Below, piece by piece: positions 8,553 to 17,701 of a stretch of 64,000 nucleotides of DNA. Below the pieces are notes generated by a model, which saw only the letters and a program-made list of their open reading frames with translations, searched no databases and was not told the origin of the DNA. The position numbers were made by a program, and so were the translations under genes. Every line of letters begins with the position of its first letter. The first letter of the stretch is position 1. The stretch is from Gemmatimonadota bacterium. GTDB lineage: Bacteria; Latescibacterota; UBA2968; UBA8231. The stretch is from positions 1-64,000 of the forward strand of contig VXML01000017.1 of assembly GCA_009841115.1 (NCBI GenBank). Reading direction: 5' to 3'.

Positions 8553-8746
8553 GGGGAAATGCGGGCTGGGTGGATTGATGGGGTGGGTAGTATAGCTTCT
8601 TGTCGCGCCCTGAGCAATCGCCGATTATCTCCCGACCTTACCCACCGCTTCAACGAGAGAATAACGGAGAGGCTGGCGAGACTGGACCCCGCATCGTTAA
8701 TTTAGCCTGAAAGTGGAATAGTGGATTTCGGAAAGCGAGTTTGAGC

Positions 8747-9322
8747 ATGGTCACTCAACAACAGACCGCTGAATTCAGTGGCGAAACGGTCCGCAACGTC
8801 GCCGGAACATTGATCTGGTTGGCGCGGCCTTCTAAACAATCGGAAGCGCTAAGCCGGAACTGGCTCGTACACCTGCCTAAGAACCAGAACAGGGGCGAAT
8901 TGCAAAGCGCTATAAAGGTATTGGCCGAGAATTTTCGCAAACGCCACGATGCCGTAGTTGATGTCTGCACCGCCTTTCAGGAGCGATTCCAGAAAGCGGC
9001 TGAAGATTTTCCTCCAGGCCGTGAAATGGACCCTGACGATATCGCAGTACCCGAGTTGGAGAAAAGCGAGGAATACTTCCGCAAGGAAAGAAAAGAACTG
9101 CGCGATGTCCGGGACGCCTTGCAGCGGACAGGGGGCGTAGAAGCATATGGAGCCGAGGTCTTCGCAGCATTGGAACGTCTAGACAAGCTGTTTGAATATC
9201 TCGTTGCGTCGCTTCAAGAGCTTCGCTGGGCCATAATGATCCACGACGGGGCACTCGCTCCAAGCACGGGCGGAACATGCGCCAGCGGCTCAGAATTCAT
9301 GGCGTCAATGGAAAATCCATAG
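8747..9322 (+). CDS. Hypothetical helical protein
   Basis: The protein has 191 residues from the ATG at 8747; a TTG at 8741 in the same frame is a less likely start. It is predicted to be largely alpha-helical, soluble and charged, with a C-terminal low-complexity tail. I do not recognise a family. It lies 3 bases before a RelE/ParE-like toxin gene, so it could be part of that accessory unit, but it does not look like a usual antitoxin in length. Confidence 0.55.
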   Translation: MVTQQQTAEFSGETVRNVAGTLIWLARPSKQSEALSRNWLVHLPKNQNRGELQSAIKVLAENFRKRHDAVVDVCTAFQERFQKAAEDFPPGREMDPDDIAVPELEKSEEYFRKERKELRDVRDALQRTGGVEAYGAEVFAALERLDKLFEYLVASLQELRWAIMIHDGALAPSTGGTCASGSEFMASMENP

Positions 9323-9325
9323 GCC

Positions 9326-9631
9326 ATGCCCCCACGACAGGTGCGGATTACCGGATTTGAAACGCCGAGCCGCAAGTTCGCCAAAATGGCCAATCGTCTA
9401 GATCAACGGATGCAAGAGGAATTGGCACGAGTTATCGACGAACTATGCGCTGGCGAGTTGACTCCCGGGCGGAACCTGGAGCAACTGCGGATCGGCAATC
9501 GTCTATACTCAGTGCGTTTGAGTCGCAATTTCCGCTTCGTCTTCATGGTGATGGAGAACGGTATGGGTCGGGCAATAGCTGTCGGACCTCACGACAGCGC
9601 TTACGAAGCAGCGGAACGAGCGCGACGGTGA
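9326..9631 (+). CDS. RelE/ParE-superfamily toxin-like protein
   Basis: The 101-residue basic protein has the order expected of a RelE/ParE-fold toxin. An N-terminal helical pair (KFAKMANRLDQRMQEELAR) is followed by a beta-sheet core (LEQLRIGNRLYSVRLSRNFRFVFMVMENG) and IAVGPHDSAYE. Such toxins cleave mRNA on the ribosome or inhibit gyrase. Its stop overlaps the GTG start of an antitoxin-like frame (GTGA), as in translationally coupled toxin-antitoxin pairs. Confidence 0.65.
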   Translation: MPPRQVRITGFETPSRKFAKMANRLDQRMQEELARVIDELCAGELTPGRNLEQLRIGNRLYSVRLSRNFRFVFMVMENGMGRAIAVGPHDSAYEAAERARR

Positions 9632-9841
9632 AATTATCTACAAATCGAATTGCCACTCATCCCGGTGCGTTTCTTCTGGAGCAGATCGAGGGGCTACCTC
9701 AAAACCCTCGTCCGCAAGTGAGCCGACCAAACGGCGGCATCTCGTCAGTTGGGTTTTATGGCCGGACAGATCAAAGTCCCCGACGACTTCGACAGCATGG
9801 GCAAGCCGGAGATCGAAAAAATGTTCGGGGGAAACACATGA
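9628..9841 (+). pseudogene. Decayed antitoxin sequence (HigA-like start, other antitoxin-like tail)
   Basis: A GTG at 9628 overlaps the toxin stop and reads MKLSTNRIATHPGAFLLEQI, the typical opening of HigA/VapI-type antitoxins. The match then stops, although the frame remains open to 9870. In a different frame, bases 9758-9841 encode a 27-residue tail (KVPDDFDSMGKPEIEKMFGG) like the C-termini of unrelated type II antitoxins. I read this as two antitoxin fragments joined by deletion. The toxin at 9326 would then lack an intact cognate antitoxin here. Confidence 0.5.
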
Positions 9842-9866
9842 CTTTATTACGGAAGAGGTCTAGAGT

Positions 9867-10424
9867 ATGAGGTTCATAGTATTAATCGTTACTGCAATCG
9901 GGATCGCAACCCCGGTCCTTGGCGGCTCGCACGATGACGAAGAAGAGACGATTATTATCAGGACGACGGTGCGGGCGGATTCCCTGCTAAAGCAAGGCCA
10001 ATCCGAGAAGGCGCTAGCAGAATACGTAAAGGTTAAGGAGGCGTGTTTCGACTATGTGAGGGCACGGGTATTAGCGAATACTCACAATGGCGGAGCCAAC
10101 TTTGTTCTTCCTTCTCTTTTCCGTCCCCAAGGAGATTATCGTACGGCGGCTGACCACCTGCAAAAATCGCTCGCTACAGATCCTGCACAGAAGCCGCTAT
10201 TCACCATCTTGGAGACGGTAATGTCGGAGAATATCAAGCTCTACGACGATATTGCCTTCATCCTCGACAAAGTTGGGCTTTCTGCCGAAGCGCACGAGTA
10301 TCGCGAGTTGGTTAAAGATCGTCGCTATTTTGCCGAGACACTAACAGCCGCACTCGAACCCCTGAGAGAAAAATCACTTAAAGAGACTATGGAGAGGCTG
10401 GAGAAACAATTAAAATCAGAATAA
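9867..10424 (+). CDS. Exported helical-repeat (TPR-like) protein
   Basis: The 185-residue protein starts with a signal-peptide-like segment (MRFIVLIVTAIGIATPVLGG). Next come helical hairpins in which DSLLKQGQSEKALAEYVKV and YRTAADHLQKSLATDP look like single TPR units. A GGAAGAGG ribosome-binding site precedes the ATG. It is probably periplasmic. No specific function is recognised, and the neighbours give no clear clue. Confidence 0.65.
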   Translation: MRFIVLIVTAIGIATPVLGGSHDDEEETIIIRTTVRADSLLKQGQSEKALAEYVKVKEACFDYVRARVLANTHNGGANFVLPSLFRPQGDYRTAADHLQKSLATDPAQKPLFTILETVMSENIKLYDDIAFILDKVGLSAEAHEYRELVKDRRYFAETLTAALEPLREKSLKETMERLEKQLKSE

Positions 10425-10525
10425 CGATAATCCGGAGTTCTGATTTGTCTTTTTTTTCTGGTAGTGCGGCAGCCTACGCGCACGTTGGGCTTCGCCCCTG
10501 ACAACTTTATCCGAGAGATATCTAG

Positions 10526-11068
10526 ATGGGTGAGATAGAATTACATACAGGTTCTCTTACAGATTTGTATATGATTGATTTCCAAAAAGGACTGACTAGT
10601 CAATTAATAAATATAATCGATGAGAGAATTGATAAATTATACGATCTAATAGAGAATAGTCATATAGACGAGAGCATTTTTGAGAGCATAGAGCACATTG
10701 TAGGACTTGGTTTTGTTGTGCTTCAACAATATATAACAGTAGTGCGTGGGGATTTGAAAAAAGAGAAAAAAGATGCGCTGTCAAAGGAGCCGAAACACGA
10801 AAATGGTAATACTTTCGCGAAAATAGTTGATGCCTCGGCCGATTACTGGAAGCATAATGGTGAATGGCCATTAGATACAGATCGTAATCGTAAAGGTAAA
10901 GAAGATATCGAGGCTATTTTTGAGACGATTTCTATTAATAGTCCTATTTCTGTCAATGATGACTATCCATTGGGTAATATATTATTTGAGTTGTCGCGTA
11001 CTGAGAAAAAACAGTTTAATGCCGTTTTCAAGAAAATACAAGAATGGCGGAATGAACTAAATCGATAA
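10526..11068 (+). CDS. Hypothetical protein, AT-rich gene
   Basis: The 180-residue soluble protein is rich in Ile, Asp, Glu and Lys. It has a helical N-terminal half (QLINIIDERIDKLYDLIE) and a Lys-rich stretch near residue 75. The gene is clearly more AT-rich than its neighbours, with AT-ending codons, which suggests recent transfer. I do not recognise the family. It sits in a zone of toxin-antitoxin genes and remnants, so an accessory or defence-related role is possible but unproven. Confidence 0.55.
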   Translation: MGEIELHTGSLTDLYMIDFQKGLTSQLINIIDERIDKLYDLIENSHIDESIFESIEHIVGLGFVVLQQYITVVRGDLKKEKKDALSKEPKHENGNTFAKIVDASADYWKHNGEWPLDTDRNRKGKEDIEAIFETISINSPISVNDDYPLGNILFELSRTEKKQFNAVFKKIQEWRNELNR

Positions 11069-11122
11069 TCTAACTACGCAATAACCGTTTTAATAAGAGA
11101 AGCACTTCTAGGAGAAGTCAAC

Positions 11123-11344
11123 ATGACCGCGACCGCACAAGAAGTCTTTACCGAAACCGTTCGTGCCCTACCACCGAGCGAGCAGTTTCGTCTCGCAGCA
11201 CTCATTTTACAAGAGCTGGCACAGTCCGAAGTGGTTGTTGTGGAACGAAGTGACACCTGGAGCGAACAAGATCAAAGCGACTTAACCGCCGTCGCCTTAC
11301 AGTATGCGGCGAAACTCTACCCGGAGGAAGAAGATCTTGTTTAA
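11123..11344 (+). CDS. Putative antitoxin of MazF/PemK pair
   Basis: The 73-residue acidic protein has an N-terminal helical segment (FTETVRALPPSEQFRLAALILQELA) like those of small antitoxins paired with MazF-type toxins. TAGGAGA lies upstream of the ATG. The downstream PemK/MazF-like gene overlaps its 3' end, the normal antitoxin-first order. It is assigned as antitoxin mainly from position and size. Confidence 0.65.
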   Translation: MTATAQEVFTETVRALPPSEQFRLAALILQELAQSEVVVVERSDTWSEQDQSDLTAVALQYAAKLYPEEEDLV

Positions 11345-11699
11345 TCCGGGCGACATAGTGGTGCTTGACTTCCCTGGTGTAACGGGGATCAAACGCCGGC
11401 CGACATTAGTCATCTCCTCTCCAGTTTATCATGCCTCGCGGCCCGATGTGGTCGTCGGCCTGATTACGAGCCAGACTGCAACTCTTGGTCCTACGGATTA
11501 CGTATTGCAGGATTGGTCGCAGGCTGGTTTGCGGATACCCTCAGTTTTTCGCAGTTTTTTCGCCACTTTGCCGCCTGCCACTCACCCTGAGCTTGTCGGC
11601 CATCTGTCGGATCGCGATTGGCAGGAGGTATGTGCATGTGTTAGAACGGCTCTGGCTCCACTGACTTCCTCGGAGCCACCGGCAATCCCACCACAGTAA
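11337..11699 (+). CDS. MazF/PemK-family toxin
   Basis: The protein shows the PemK/MazF SH3-like fold pattern: NPGDIVVLDFPGVTGIKRRPTLVIS, then VVGLITSQT, then the C-terminal VGHLSDRDWQEV. MazF toxins are ribonucleases that cut single-stranded mRNA. I choose the TTG at 11337 because CGGAGGAAG ends a few bases upstream and the domain begins right after it. An upstream in-frame ATG at 11304 would add 11 basic residues inside the antitoxin gene. From the TTG the product is 120 residues and overlaps the antitoxin gene by 8 bases. Confidence 0.75.
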   Translation: MFNPGDIVVLDFPGVTGIKRRPTLVISSPVYHASRPDVVVGLITSQTATLGPTDYVLQDWSQAGLRIPSVFRSFFATLPPATHPELVGHLSDRDWQEVCACVRTALAPLTSSEPPAIPPQ

Positions 11700-11742
11700 T
11701 CCGCTATCTTATCCACGCAAAACCTCAAAGGAGCAAACCTCA

Positions 11743-12765
11743 ATGACCGCACAAGCCCAACCCGTCGTCTTCGTCTCGCTCACCGGCGACGAAGCCATCA
11801 AGCTCTACGACCTCGACCCCCAATCGGGCGCGCTGGAACTGCGCGCCACCAGTCCGGCGCACGGCCCATCGGGCGCGCTCTTTTTGCACCCGTCGCGCCC
11901 CGTGCTCTACGACGGCCACGTCGGGGACTCAACCCTCGCCAGCTTCCACCTCGACACCGCATCGGGTGAGTTGACCCTGATCAACAAGGTGGACACCGGC
12001 CTCAACACCCCCGCTCACCTCATTACCGATCCCGCCGGTCGCTTTCTCCTTACCGCTTATTACACCGGTGGCGGCGTCACAGTCCACCGTTTGGACGACG
12101 ACGGAGCCATCGGCGACCTCGTCCAGCGCATCGACACGGGCCCCAAGGCACACGCCATCCTGCTGACCGAGGACGAGCGCTTTGTCTTTGTGCCCCACGT
12201 CTACCCCAACAACAAGACCAGCCAGTTCCGCTTCGACGCCAGCACCGGCCAACTCTCGCCCAACGACCCGCCCGTGCTGGCTCCACCGGAAGGAGAGCCT
12301 GGCCCCCGGCACATCTGCTTCCGCCCGCTCGGCGATGTCGCGTACATCGTCAACGAGCAGGGCAACACAGTCACCGCCCACCGCTTCGACCCCGAGCGCG
12401 GCACCCTCTCCATCTTCCAAGACATTTCGACCCTGCCCGAGGACTATACCGAAGGCGGGCACACCGCCCACGTCGAAGTCCATCCCAACGGCCAGTGGTG
12501 CTACGCATCCAATCGCGGCCACGATAGCATCGTCGGCTATAATATCGACGCCGACGGCGCGCTCAGCCCGTTTGGGCACTACCCAGTGCCAGCCAGCCCG
12601 CGCTCGTTCAACATCGACCCAACCGGCACGTATCTGTACTGCGCTGGAGAAGCCGCCGACCGCATGACCTGTTACCAAGTCGATGCAACCAGCGGTGCCC
12701 TACAGCCCATCGCGGATTACGAAGTGGGCAGTCAGCCGTTTTGGGTCATGGTGACGACCCTTTAG
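11743..12765 (+). CDS. Lactonase family beta-propeller protein
   Basis: The 340-residue protein has the seven-fold repeat typical of the bacterial Pgl-type lactonase family (Pfam 10282). Repeated strands include LFLHPSRPVLYDGHV, LITDPAGRFLLTAYY, ICFRPLGDVAYIVNE, VEVHPNGQWCYASNR and FNIDPTGTYLYCAGE. Family members hydrolyse 6-phosphogluconolactone or related sugar lactones. AAAGGAG precedes the ATG. No signal peptide is seen, so it is probably cytoplasmic. It is convergent with, and overlaps by 4 bases, a Gfo/Idh gene that could produce sugar lactones. Confidence 0.85.
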   Translation: MTAQAQPVVFVSLTGDEAIKLYDLDPQSGALELRATSPAHGPSGALFLHPSRPVLYDGHVGDSTLASFHLDTASGELTLINKVDTGLNTPAHLITDPAGRFLLTAYYTGGGVTVHRLDDDGAIGDLVQRIDTGPKAHAILLTEDERFVFVPHVYPNNKTSQFRFDASTGQLSPNDPPVLAPPEGEPGPRHICFRPLGDVAYIVNEQGNTVTAHRFDPERGTLSIFQDISTLPEDYTEGGHTAHVEVHPNGQWCYASNRGHDSIVGYNIDADGALSPFGHYPVPASPRSFNIDPTGTYLYCAGEAADRMTCYQVDATSGALQPIADYEVGSQPFWVMVTTL

Positions 12766-14018
12766 TCCAGCCCAAGCGCTTCGTCAATGTCCTGCTGATA
12801 GGCCCGCACGGCCCCGCCCATAATCTCCTCCATGGACAGCGAACGCCCGGCGTGCGCCGACTCATAGGCCCCCACAATCGCCGCGACGGCCTGCATCCCG
12901 CCAAAACCATCCACTTCGGGTTGGCCGCCGGTGAGTATGGCTTGGGCAAAGTCGTGGTACTCAATGGCTAAGTGCCGGGAGTCGATCTCGTAGAAGGATG
13001 TTGCGGAAGGATCGTATTCTACGCCGTCGGCACCAAAGAGGCGCTCGGTGATCTCGTCGAGGTGAAAATCCGGCAGGAGCGAGAGGATTTCGCGGCCCTT
13101 TAGCTCCTTGCCTTCCAAGCGCAGCACTGCGGCCCGGCCATTGCGGTCGCCGGGAGCATAGAGCGCGCCCCAGCGGCCGTGAACGCTGCGCTCCCAACCC
13201 CGACCACCGCGGCCTGCCACCAACACGAGCTGCGCCAGCGCACCGGACTGCATCCTGTACAGCGCGACGACAGAATCCTCGCCTGTGGCCTCTACACTCT
13301 CGGGGTAGGTTTTGGCCCGCTCGCGGTAGGATTCGAGGGGGTGATCGTCGTACCCTTCTGGCCTGCGCCGCACCGGCTCGACGATGAAGCCGCCGCCGAA
13401 GACGTGCGCGTAGTCCCCCATGTAGTATTGGATGATGTCGCCGTAGTGGACGCCCATGTCCAAGCCAATGGCCCCCTTTTCCTTGAGATGGCGCCAAGGC
13501 GTAATGGTTATCCTGTCGCTGCCACCGGCTGACGCCTGTATCATCAAAAAGGGATCCCCTAACAGGCCGGACTCGACGATGGCCCGCGCCAAGCGGTTGG
13601 GCGGGTCGCGGCGGTAGTTTTCGGCCGTGGCCAGCACGGCATTGCCGGTGTGGGCGGCATCGATCATGGCTTGGCAGGCGCGCATGGTAATGCCGAGGGG
13701 CTTTTCCACCAGCGCGTGCTTGCCGGCTAACAGAGCTGGCACGGCCACTTGGTGGTGCACGGAGACATCGGTAACCACATCGACGGCTAGGATATCATCG
13801 CGCTTGAGCATCGAGTCCATATCCGTAAAAATCAGCGGCTCGCGCCCGAACAGCCGCTGTACCTCGCGGGCGGCAAACTCGGCGTTCGCTCGGTTCACGT
13901 CGCAGACAGCTACCAATTCTACATTGCCGATGCCGCTGTCTTCTAACACCTTATAGGCCAAGATGTGGCGATGGCCCATGCCGCCGCAGCCGACGACGCA
14001 AAGCGGTACTTTTTCCAT
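12762..14018 (-). CDS. Gfo/Idh/MocA family oxidoreductase
   Basis: The 418-residue protein has the N-terminal Rossmann motif GCGGMG (residues 10-15) and EKP at 105-107, both standard for NAD(P)-dependent sugar or cyclitol dehydrogenases of this family. It is longer than the 339-residue paralog at 4292, with extra sequence in the C-terminal domain. It is divergent from the DUF6785 membrane-protein gene, with 81 bases between the starts, so the two may share a regulatory region. Confidence 0.9.
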   Translation of the reverse strand: MEKVPLCVVGCGGMGHRHILAYKVLEDSGIGNVELVAVCDVNRANAEFAAREVQRLFGREPLIFTDMDSMLKRDDILAVDVVTDVSVHHQVAVPALLAGKHALVEKPLGITMRACQAMIDAAHTGNAVLATAENYRRDPPNRLARAIVESGLLGDPFLMIQASAGGSDRITITPWRHLKEKGAIGLDMGVHYGDIIQYYMGDYAHVFGGGFIVEPVRRRPEGYDDHPLESYRERAKTYPESVEATGEDSVVALYRMQSGALAQLVLVAGRGGRGWERSVHGRWGALYAPGDRNGRAAVLRLEGKELKGREILSLLPDFHLDEITERLFGADGVEYDPSATSFYEIDSRHLAIEYHDFAQAILTGGQPEVDGFGGMQAVAAIVGAYESAHAGRSLSMEEIMGGAVRAYQQDIDEALGLD

Positions 14019-14099
14019 AATAGGGTCTCCTGTTGTGTATGCGGAAAGTCGTGCGCGGCTGTGGGCATTGTCAAGGGGAAGGCAAAACTCGGGAGGAAC

Positions 14100-16061
14100 A
14101 TGTTGCTAAAGCGCTCTCCACCGACGATAAAGGGATGCACGCCCAAGGCCCTGATCGTCGGGCTACTCGGTGCCGTTTGCATCGGTCTCGGCTCGACCTA
14201 CAACGATATGATCGTCAAGGGCTCCGGGCTGGCCGTGTGGAACCTGACCCCTGCGGCGATCTTTCTCTTTTTTGTGCTAGTCCTCCTCTTAAACCCGCTC
14301 TTACGGCTGCTGCACCCGTCCCTACCCTTGCAGCGCGGCGAACTGGCCGTGGCCTTCTTCCTCATCCTGCTGGCCAACACCCTGTCGAGCCGCGGCCTGC
14401 CCGCGCAACTCCTGCCGGTCATCACCGGGGCCTATTACTACGCCACACCGGAAAACGGTTGGGCCGAGATCGTCCAGCCCTATATGCCCGATTGGCCAGT
14501 GCCCCAAAGCCGCGACGCCATCTGGGGCTTTTACGAAGGCGATCCCACGGGGTCCGTGCCGTGGGCGATCTGGGCAGCACCGCTGCTCTACTGGGCCGTA
14601 TTCGGCCTAGCTCTCTTCCTGGCGATGGTCTGCCTAATGGTGATCGTGCGGCGACAATGGGTAGAGCGCGAGCGCCTAGCCTATCCCATGGTCCAGCTTC
14701 CCTTAGCCATGATCGCCGACGACGGCCGCGGACGGACCATCAAACCCCTGTTCCGCAGTGGATTTATGTGGCTGGGCTTTTCTCTGCCCTTTGTCCTCGC
14801 CTCGATCAACGCCTTGCACAACTACTTTGTGGTCGTCCCTTCAGTCAGCCTCTCGCTCGACAGCATCCCGGTCTTTCGCGGCATGGCGTCCCTGAGGATG
14901 TACCTGAGCTTGTCGATGGTGGGCTTTTCCTACTTCGTGCCGCAAAACATCGCCTTGGGTCTGAGTTTTTTTCATCTCGTAAACGTGGTGCAGCGGGGCC
15001 TGCTCGGGGTGTTGGCTTGGGGAGGTAAGGATGAGACGATGGGAGCGTACAGCCAGTACACCGACCCAATCATCATCCACCAAGCCATGGGCGGCATGAT
15101 CGTCTTGGTGCTGGGGTCGCTGTGGGTGGGCAGAAGGCACATCAGGGACGTGCTGCGCAAGGCTTTTCTCGGCGCACCGGACGTAACCGACGCGGATGAA
15201 ATCATGTCCTACCGCGTCGCCGTGTGGGGAGCCATCATCAGCTTCCTGACGATGGGCGTCTGGCTCTGGCAATCGGGCATTCCGCTGCTCTTTGTTCCCC
15301 TGCTGCTCTTTGGTGCCTTCGTCGGATTCATGACCATCGCCCGCGTCGTCGCCCAAGGCGGGGTCGCGTCCATGTTTCCGCCGACCAACGGACCGGACTT
15401 CGTCGTCGCCAATGTCGGAGGCACCGTGTTGGGCACTAAGGGCATGGCCGGCATGGCCCTGAGCTATGCCTGGAGCGTAGATACCTTGATCCTAATGATG
15501 AGCGCCTGCGCCAATGGCCTCAAACTCGTCACCGAGATCACCCTGCCCCATCGCCGCCGCCTCTTTGGTGCCACGGTCGCGGTGATCGTCCTGACGCTCG
15601 GCTGCGTCGTTGTCTTGACCCTCTATCTGGGCTATGAGTACGGGGCCATCAATCTGTCGCGATTTTACTTCAACAACGTCGCGCAGTACCCCTATCGCTT
15701 TATGGAGAAGAGCATTCTCAATCCGTTCGAGCCGCGGCCGAGTACGTGGCTACACATCGGCACCGGCGCAGCTATCATGGGCGGACTGATGGCGGTCCAG
15801 TACCGGTTTCTGTGGTGGCCCTTCCACTCGCTGGGGTTTCCGGTCAGTTGCGTCTTTGGCAAGATGTGGTTCAGCGTCTTTATCGCCTGGCTCATCAAGA
15901 GCACAGTGCTCAAATACGGCGGCCTGACGCTCTTCAATCGCCTCAAGCCCTTCTTCTTGGGACTGGTTCTAGGCGAGGCCGTCGTAGCGGGGACGTGGGT
16001 ACTCATCGACTATATAACCGGCATGCAAAACAATTATCTAGGCGGGATCGTGTTCCAGTAA
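14100..16061 (+). CDS. DUF6785/DUF6784-type polytopic membrane protein
   Basis: The 653-residue inner-membrane protein has about 12-14 hydrophobic helices. Its conserved phrases also occur in the paralog at 51822: an N-terminal helix ending in NLTPAA, RGELAVAFFLILLANTLSSRG, PENGW, a WxxWxxPLLYW region, RRQWVERERLAYPMVQLPLAM and CANGLKL. The function of this family is unknown to me; a transport role is plausible. I choose ATG 14100 because GGGAGGA lies just upstream. It begins a run with PhyH and two amidohydrolases, and its 3' end is duplicated at 18978. Confidence 0.8.
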   Translation: MLLKRSPPTIKGCTPKALIVGLLGAVCIGLGSTYNDMIVKGSGLAVWNLTPAAIFLFFVLVLLLNPLLRLLHPSLPLQRGELAVAFFLILLANTLSSRGLPAQLLPVITGAYYYATPENGWAEIVQPYMPDWPVPQSRDAIWGFYEGDPTGSVPWAIWAAPLLYWAVFGLALFLAMVCLMVIVRRQWVERERLAYPMVQLPLAMIADDGRGRTIKPLFRSGFMWLGFSLPFVLASINALHNYFVVVPSVSLSLDSIPVFRGMASLRMYLSLSMVGFSYFVPQNIALGLSFFHLVNVVQRGLLGVLAWGGKDETMGAYSQYTDPIIIHQAMGGMIVLVLGSLWVGRRHIRDVLRKAFLGAPDVTDADEIMSYRVAVWGAIISFLTMGVWLWQSGIPLLFVPLLLFGAFVGFMTIARVVAQGGVASMFPPTNGPDFVVANVGGTVLGTKGMAGMALSYAWSVDTLILMMSACANGLKLVTEITLPHRRRLFGATVAVIVLTLGCVVVLTLYLGYEYGAINLSRFYFNNVAQYPYRFMEKSILNPFEPRPSTWLHIGTGAAIMGGLMAVQYRFLWWPFHSLGFPVSCVFGKMWFSVFIAWLIKSTVLKYGGLTLFNRLKPFFLGLVLGEAVVAGTWVLIDYITGMQNNYLGGIVFQ

Positions 16062-16963
16062 AGTGCGCTTGAACGGCGCTGTTGAAACGGCTATCTTATC
16101 CGCCCAACCAAAGGCCAAACACTAGGATGACGCCCGAGCAACGCTACTTCTTCGATCTGACCGGCTACCTCCACTTGCGCGACGTGCTCAGCCCGGAGGA
16201 GCTCGCGCCCGCGCAAGCGGCAGCCGACCGCTACATCAACATGCCGCCCGAAGAGTGGCCGCCCGAATTGGGCGCAGACCTCGAGCGCAGTACTATCACC
16301 GGCTATCAGCACGGCTTTGCCTTTGACAAAAGCCTCGAAGTGCTCACCCGGCATCCGACGACTTGGCCGATCCTCATGGAACTCACCGACCGCCGGCCGC
16401 GCTTCACCGGCGGCACCCTCGGCTATAACCGCCACGGCCACGGCTTCCACTACCTGCACGCCGGATGGCAGCCGTCCAAACAGCCCGATGTGCGGCGCTA
16501 TTACCTCGAAGACGGCAAGGTCCGCTGCACGGATTTTATTTTCTTTTTTTACCTGAGCGATGTCTTCCCTGGCGATGGCGGCCTCATCGTCTTGCCCGGC
16601 TCGCACAAGGCCCACTTCGACCGGCCCCGAGCAATGTTTTATCCAGGAGCCGAAGACGACGAGGACAGGGACTACGTCGCCGACACCGTGCCCCCGGGCG
16701 TCCACAATGTCTGTGCCCGCGCTGGCGATGTGGTCATCATGCCCGAGCACCTCACGCACGGCGCGCTCACCTGGAAGCCTCGCGACCGCGACCGCCGCTT
16801 CCTCATTCTGCGCCACACCGTCCAGCACATGATCACCCGTCAGCGCCGCCCCGTTCCAGACGCCATTCGCCAGCGGCTCGACCCTGAGACGATTGATCTG
16901 ATCGAATTGGCCCCGTACTTCGAATACAAAGACATCGTCAAAAAACGCGAAAACATCGCCTAG
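15799..16963 (+). repeat. Segmental duplication, copy 1 (DUF6785 3' end + PhyH)
   Basis: About 1.16 kb covering the last ~260 bases of the DUF6785 gene and the whole PhyH gene recurs at 18978-20143. The two copies align almost without gaps (offset 3179-3180), including the intergenic bases aacggcgctgttgaaacggc. The homology ends at the PhyH stop codon. Confidence 0.9.
16127..16963 (+). CDS. Phytanoyl-CoA dioxygenase (PhyH) family protein, copy 1
   Basis: The 278-residue protein belongs to the PhyH-like Fe(II)/2-oxoglutarate oxygenases, common in this type of bacterium. Visible marks are YLSDVFPGDGGLIVLPGSHKAHF and the distal metal-binding His in EHLTHGALTW, followed by RRFLILRH for 2-oxoglutarate. 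The usual proximal His-X-Asp is not evident: the expected region reads HYLHAGW. I recall related sequences with LHGG there, so the subfamily may differ in metal binding or activity. The ATG at 16127 gives the usual N-terminus; an upstream TTG at 16082 is unlikely. It differs from copy 2 at 20 of 278 aligned residues by hand count. Confidence 0.85.
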   Translation: MTPEQRYFFDLTGYLHLRDVLSPEELAPAQAAADRYINMPPEEWPPELGADLERSTITGYQHGFAFDKSLEVLTRHPTTWPILMELTDRRPRFTGGTLGYNRHGHGFHYLHAGWQPSKQPDVRRYYLEDGKVRCTDFIFFFYLSDVFPGDGGLIVLPGSHKAHFDRPRAMFYPGAEDDEDRDYVADTVPPGVHNVCARAGDVVIMPEHLTHGALTWKPRDRDRRFLILRHTVQHMITRQRRPVPDAIRQRLDPETIDLIELAPYFEYKDIVKKRENIA

Positions 16964-17137
16964 CTCGTGCTGAGTTACAGAGGTTGACGGGGCCACCCCG
17001 TGGGTTTGATTGTATAGGTAAATCAAAGCGAAGAGACAGCCATGTGGAATAGGCGATTCACTGTGCACTTAGATTGCCTTGAAATCTCCTCTCATCTCTC
17101 TAAAGAATCTTTTGAAGACAATCTTGGAGGTTAAATA

Positions 17138-17644
17138 ATGGGAATTTTTGAGCATTCTATTTTTATGCCTATTATAGCATCTTTAATGTTTACAGTATCT
17201 TTGTTTAGTTTTCTTGTTGTATTTCATTATTCGAGAAAGAATTTTAGATTAAATCACTCTCCTTATTTGGTTCTTTTGGAGAAGAATAGACAATTGGTCA
17301 TTAAGAATATTGGTAAAGGTAGTTGTCATAACTTAAAAGGAGAAATAGTTTTGAATGGGAAGATTTTAGATTTCAATCAGACTGGGTTTGCGGTACCTGA
17401 GATTTTATCTGGAGAAGAGGTCAGTATTGATTATAAATCTAATCCGACCACTTGGCATTATTTTTTGGAAAGTTGTAGATTGAGTCTCTCTTATGAAACA
17501 GTTTTTGGAAAGGATCACGTTAAGAAGAAAAGAATTATTAGAGAGATAGATTGGATGCAAGTAGGTTCTGAAGGGGAATCGGAATTATCTCTAATGTTTT
17601 TAAAAGATTTAGAATCCGCTGCTAAAGATCCAGATCATTCTTAA
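17138..17644 (+). CDS. Membrane-anchored hypothetical protein, AT-rich gene
   Basis: The 168-residue protein has one N-terminal membrane helix (IIASLMFTVSLFSFLVVF) and a soluble beta-rich C-terminal part. GGAGG is well placed before the ATG. The gene is strikingly AT-rich compared with the GC-rich flanks. It lies in the AT-rich segment between the two duplicated PhyH copies, next to an insertion sequence, so it is probably transferred. I do not recognise its family. Confidence 0.6.
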   Translation: MGIFEHSIFMPIIASLMFTVSLFSFLVVFHYSRKNFRLNHSPYLVLLEKNRQLVIKNIGKGSCHNLKGEIVLNGKILDFNQTGFAVPEILSGEEVSIDYKSNPTTWHYFLESCRLSLSYETVFGKDHVKKKRIIREIDWMQVGSEGESELSLMFLKDLESAAKDPDHS

Positions 17645-17701
17645 AGTTAAATCTATATGCCTTCTATCTACCAAATAATAACCACCTATGATCTCTCTTT
17701 T

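Noticed and set aside
10441-10525. Integron attC-like hairpin (gggcttcgccc)
   Set aside because: Only a 4-bp stem is seen, with no paired core sites or cassette array.
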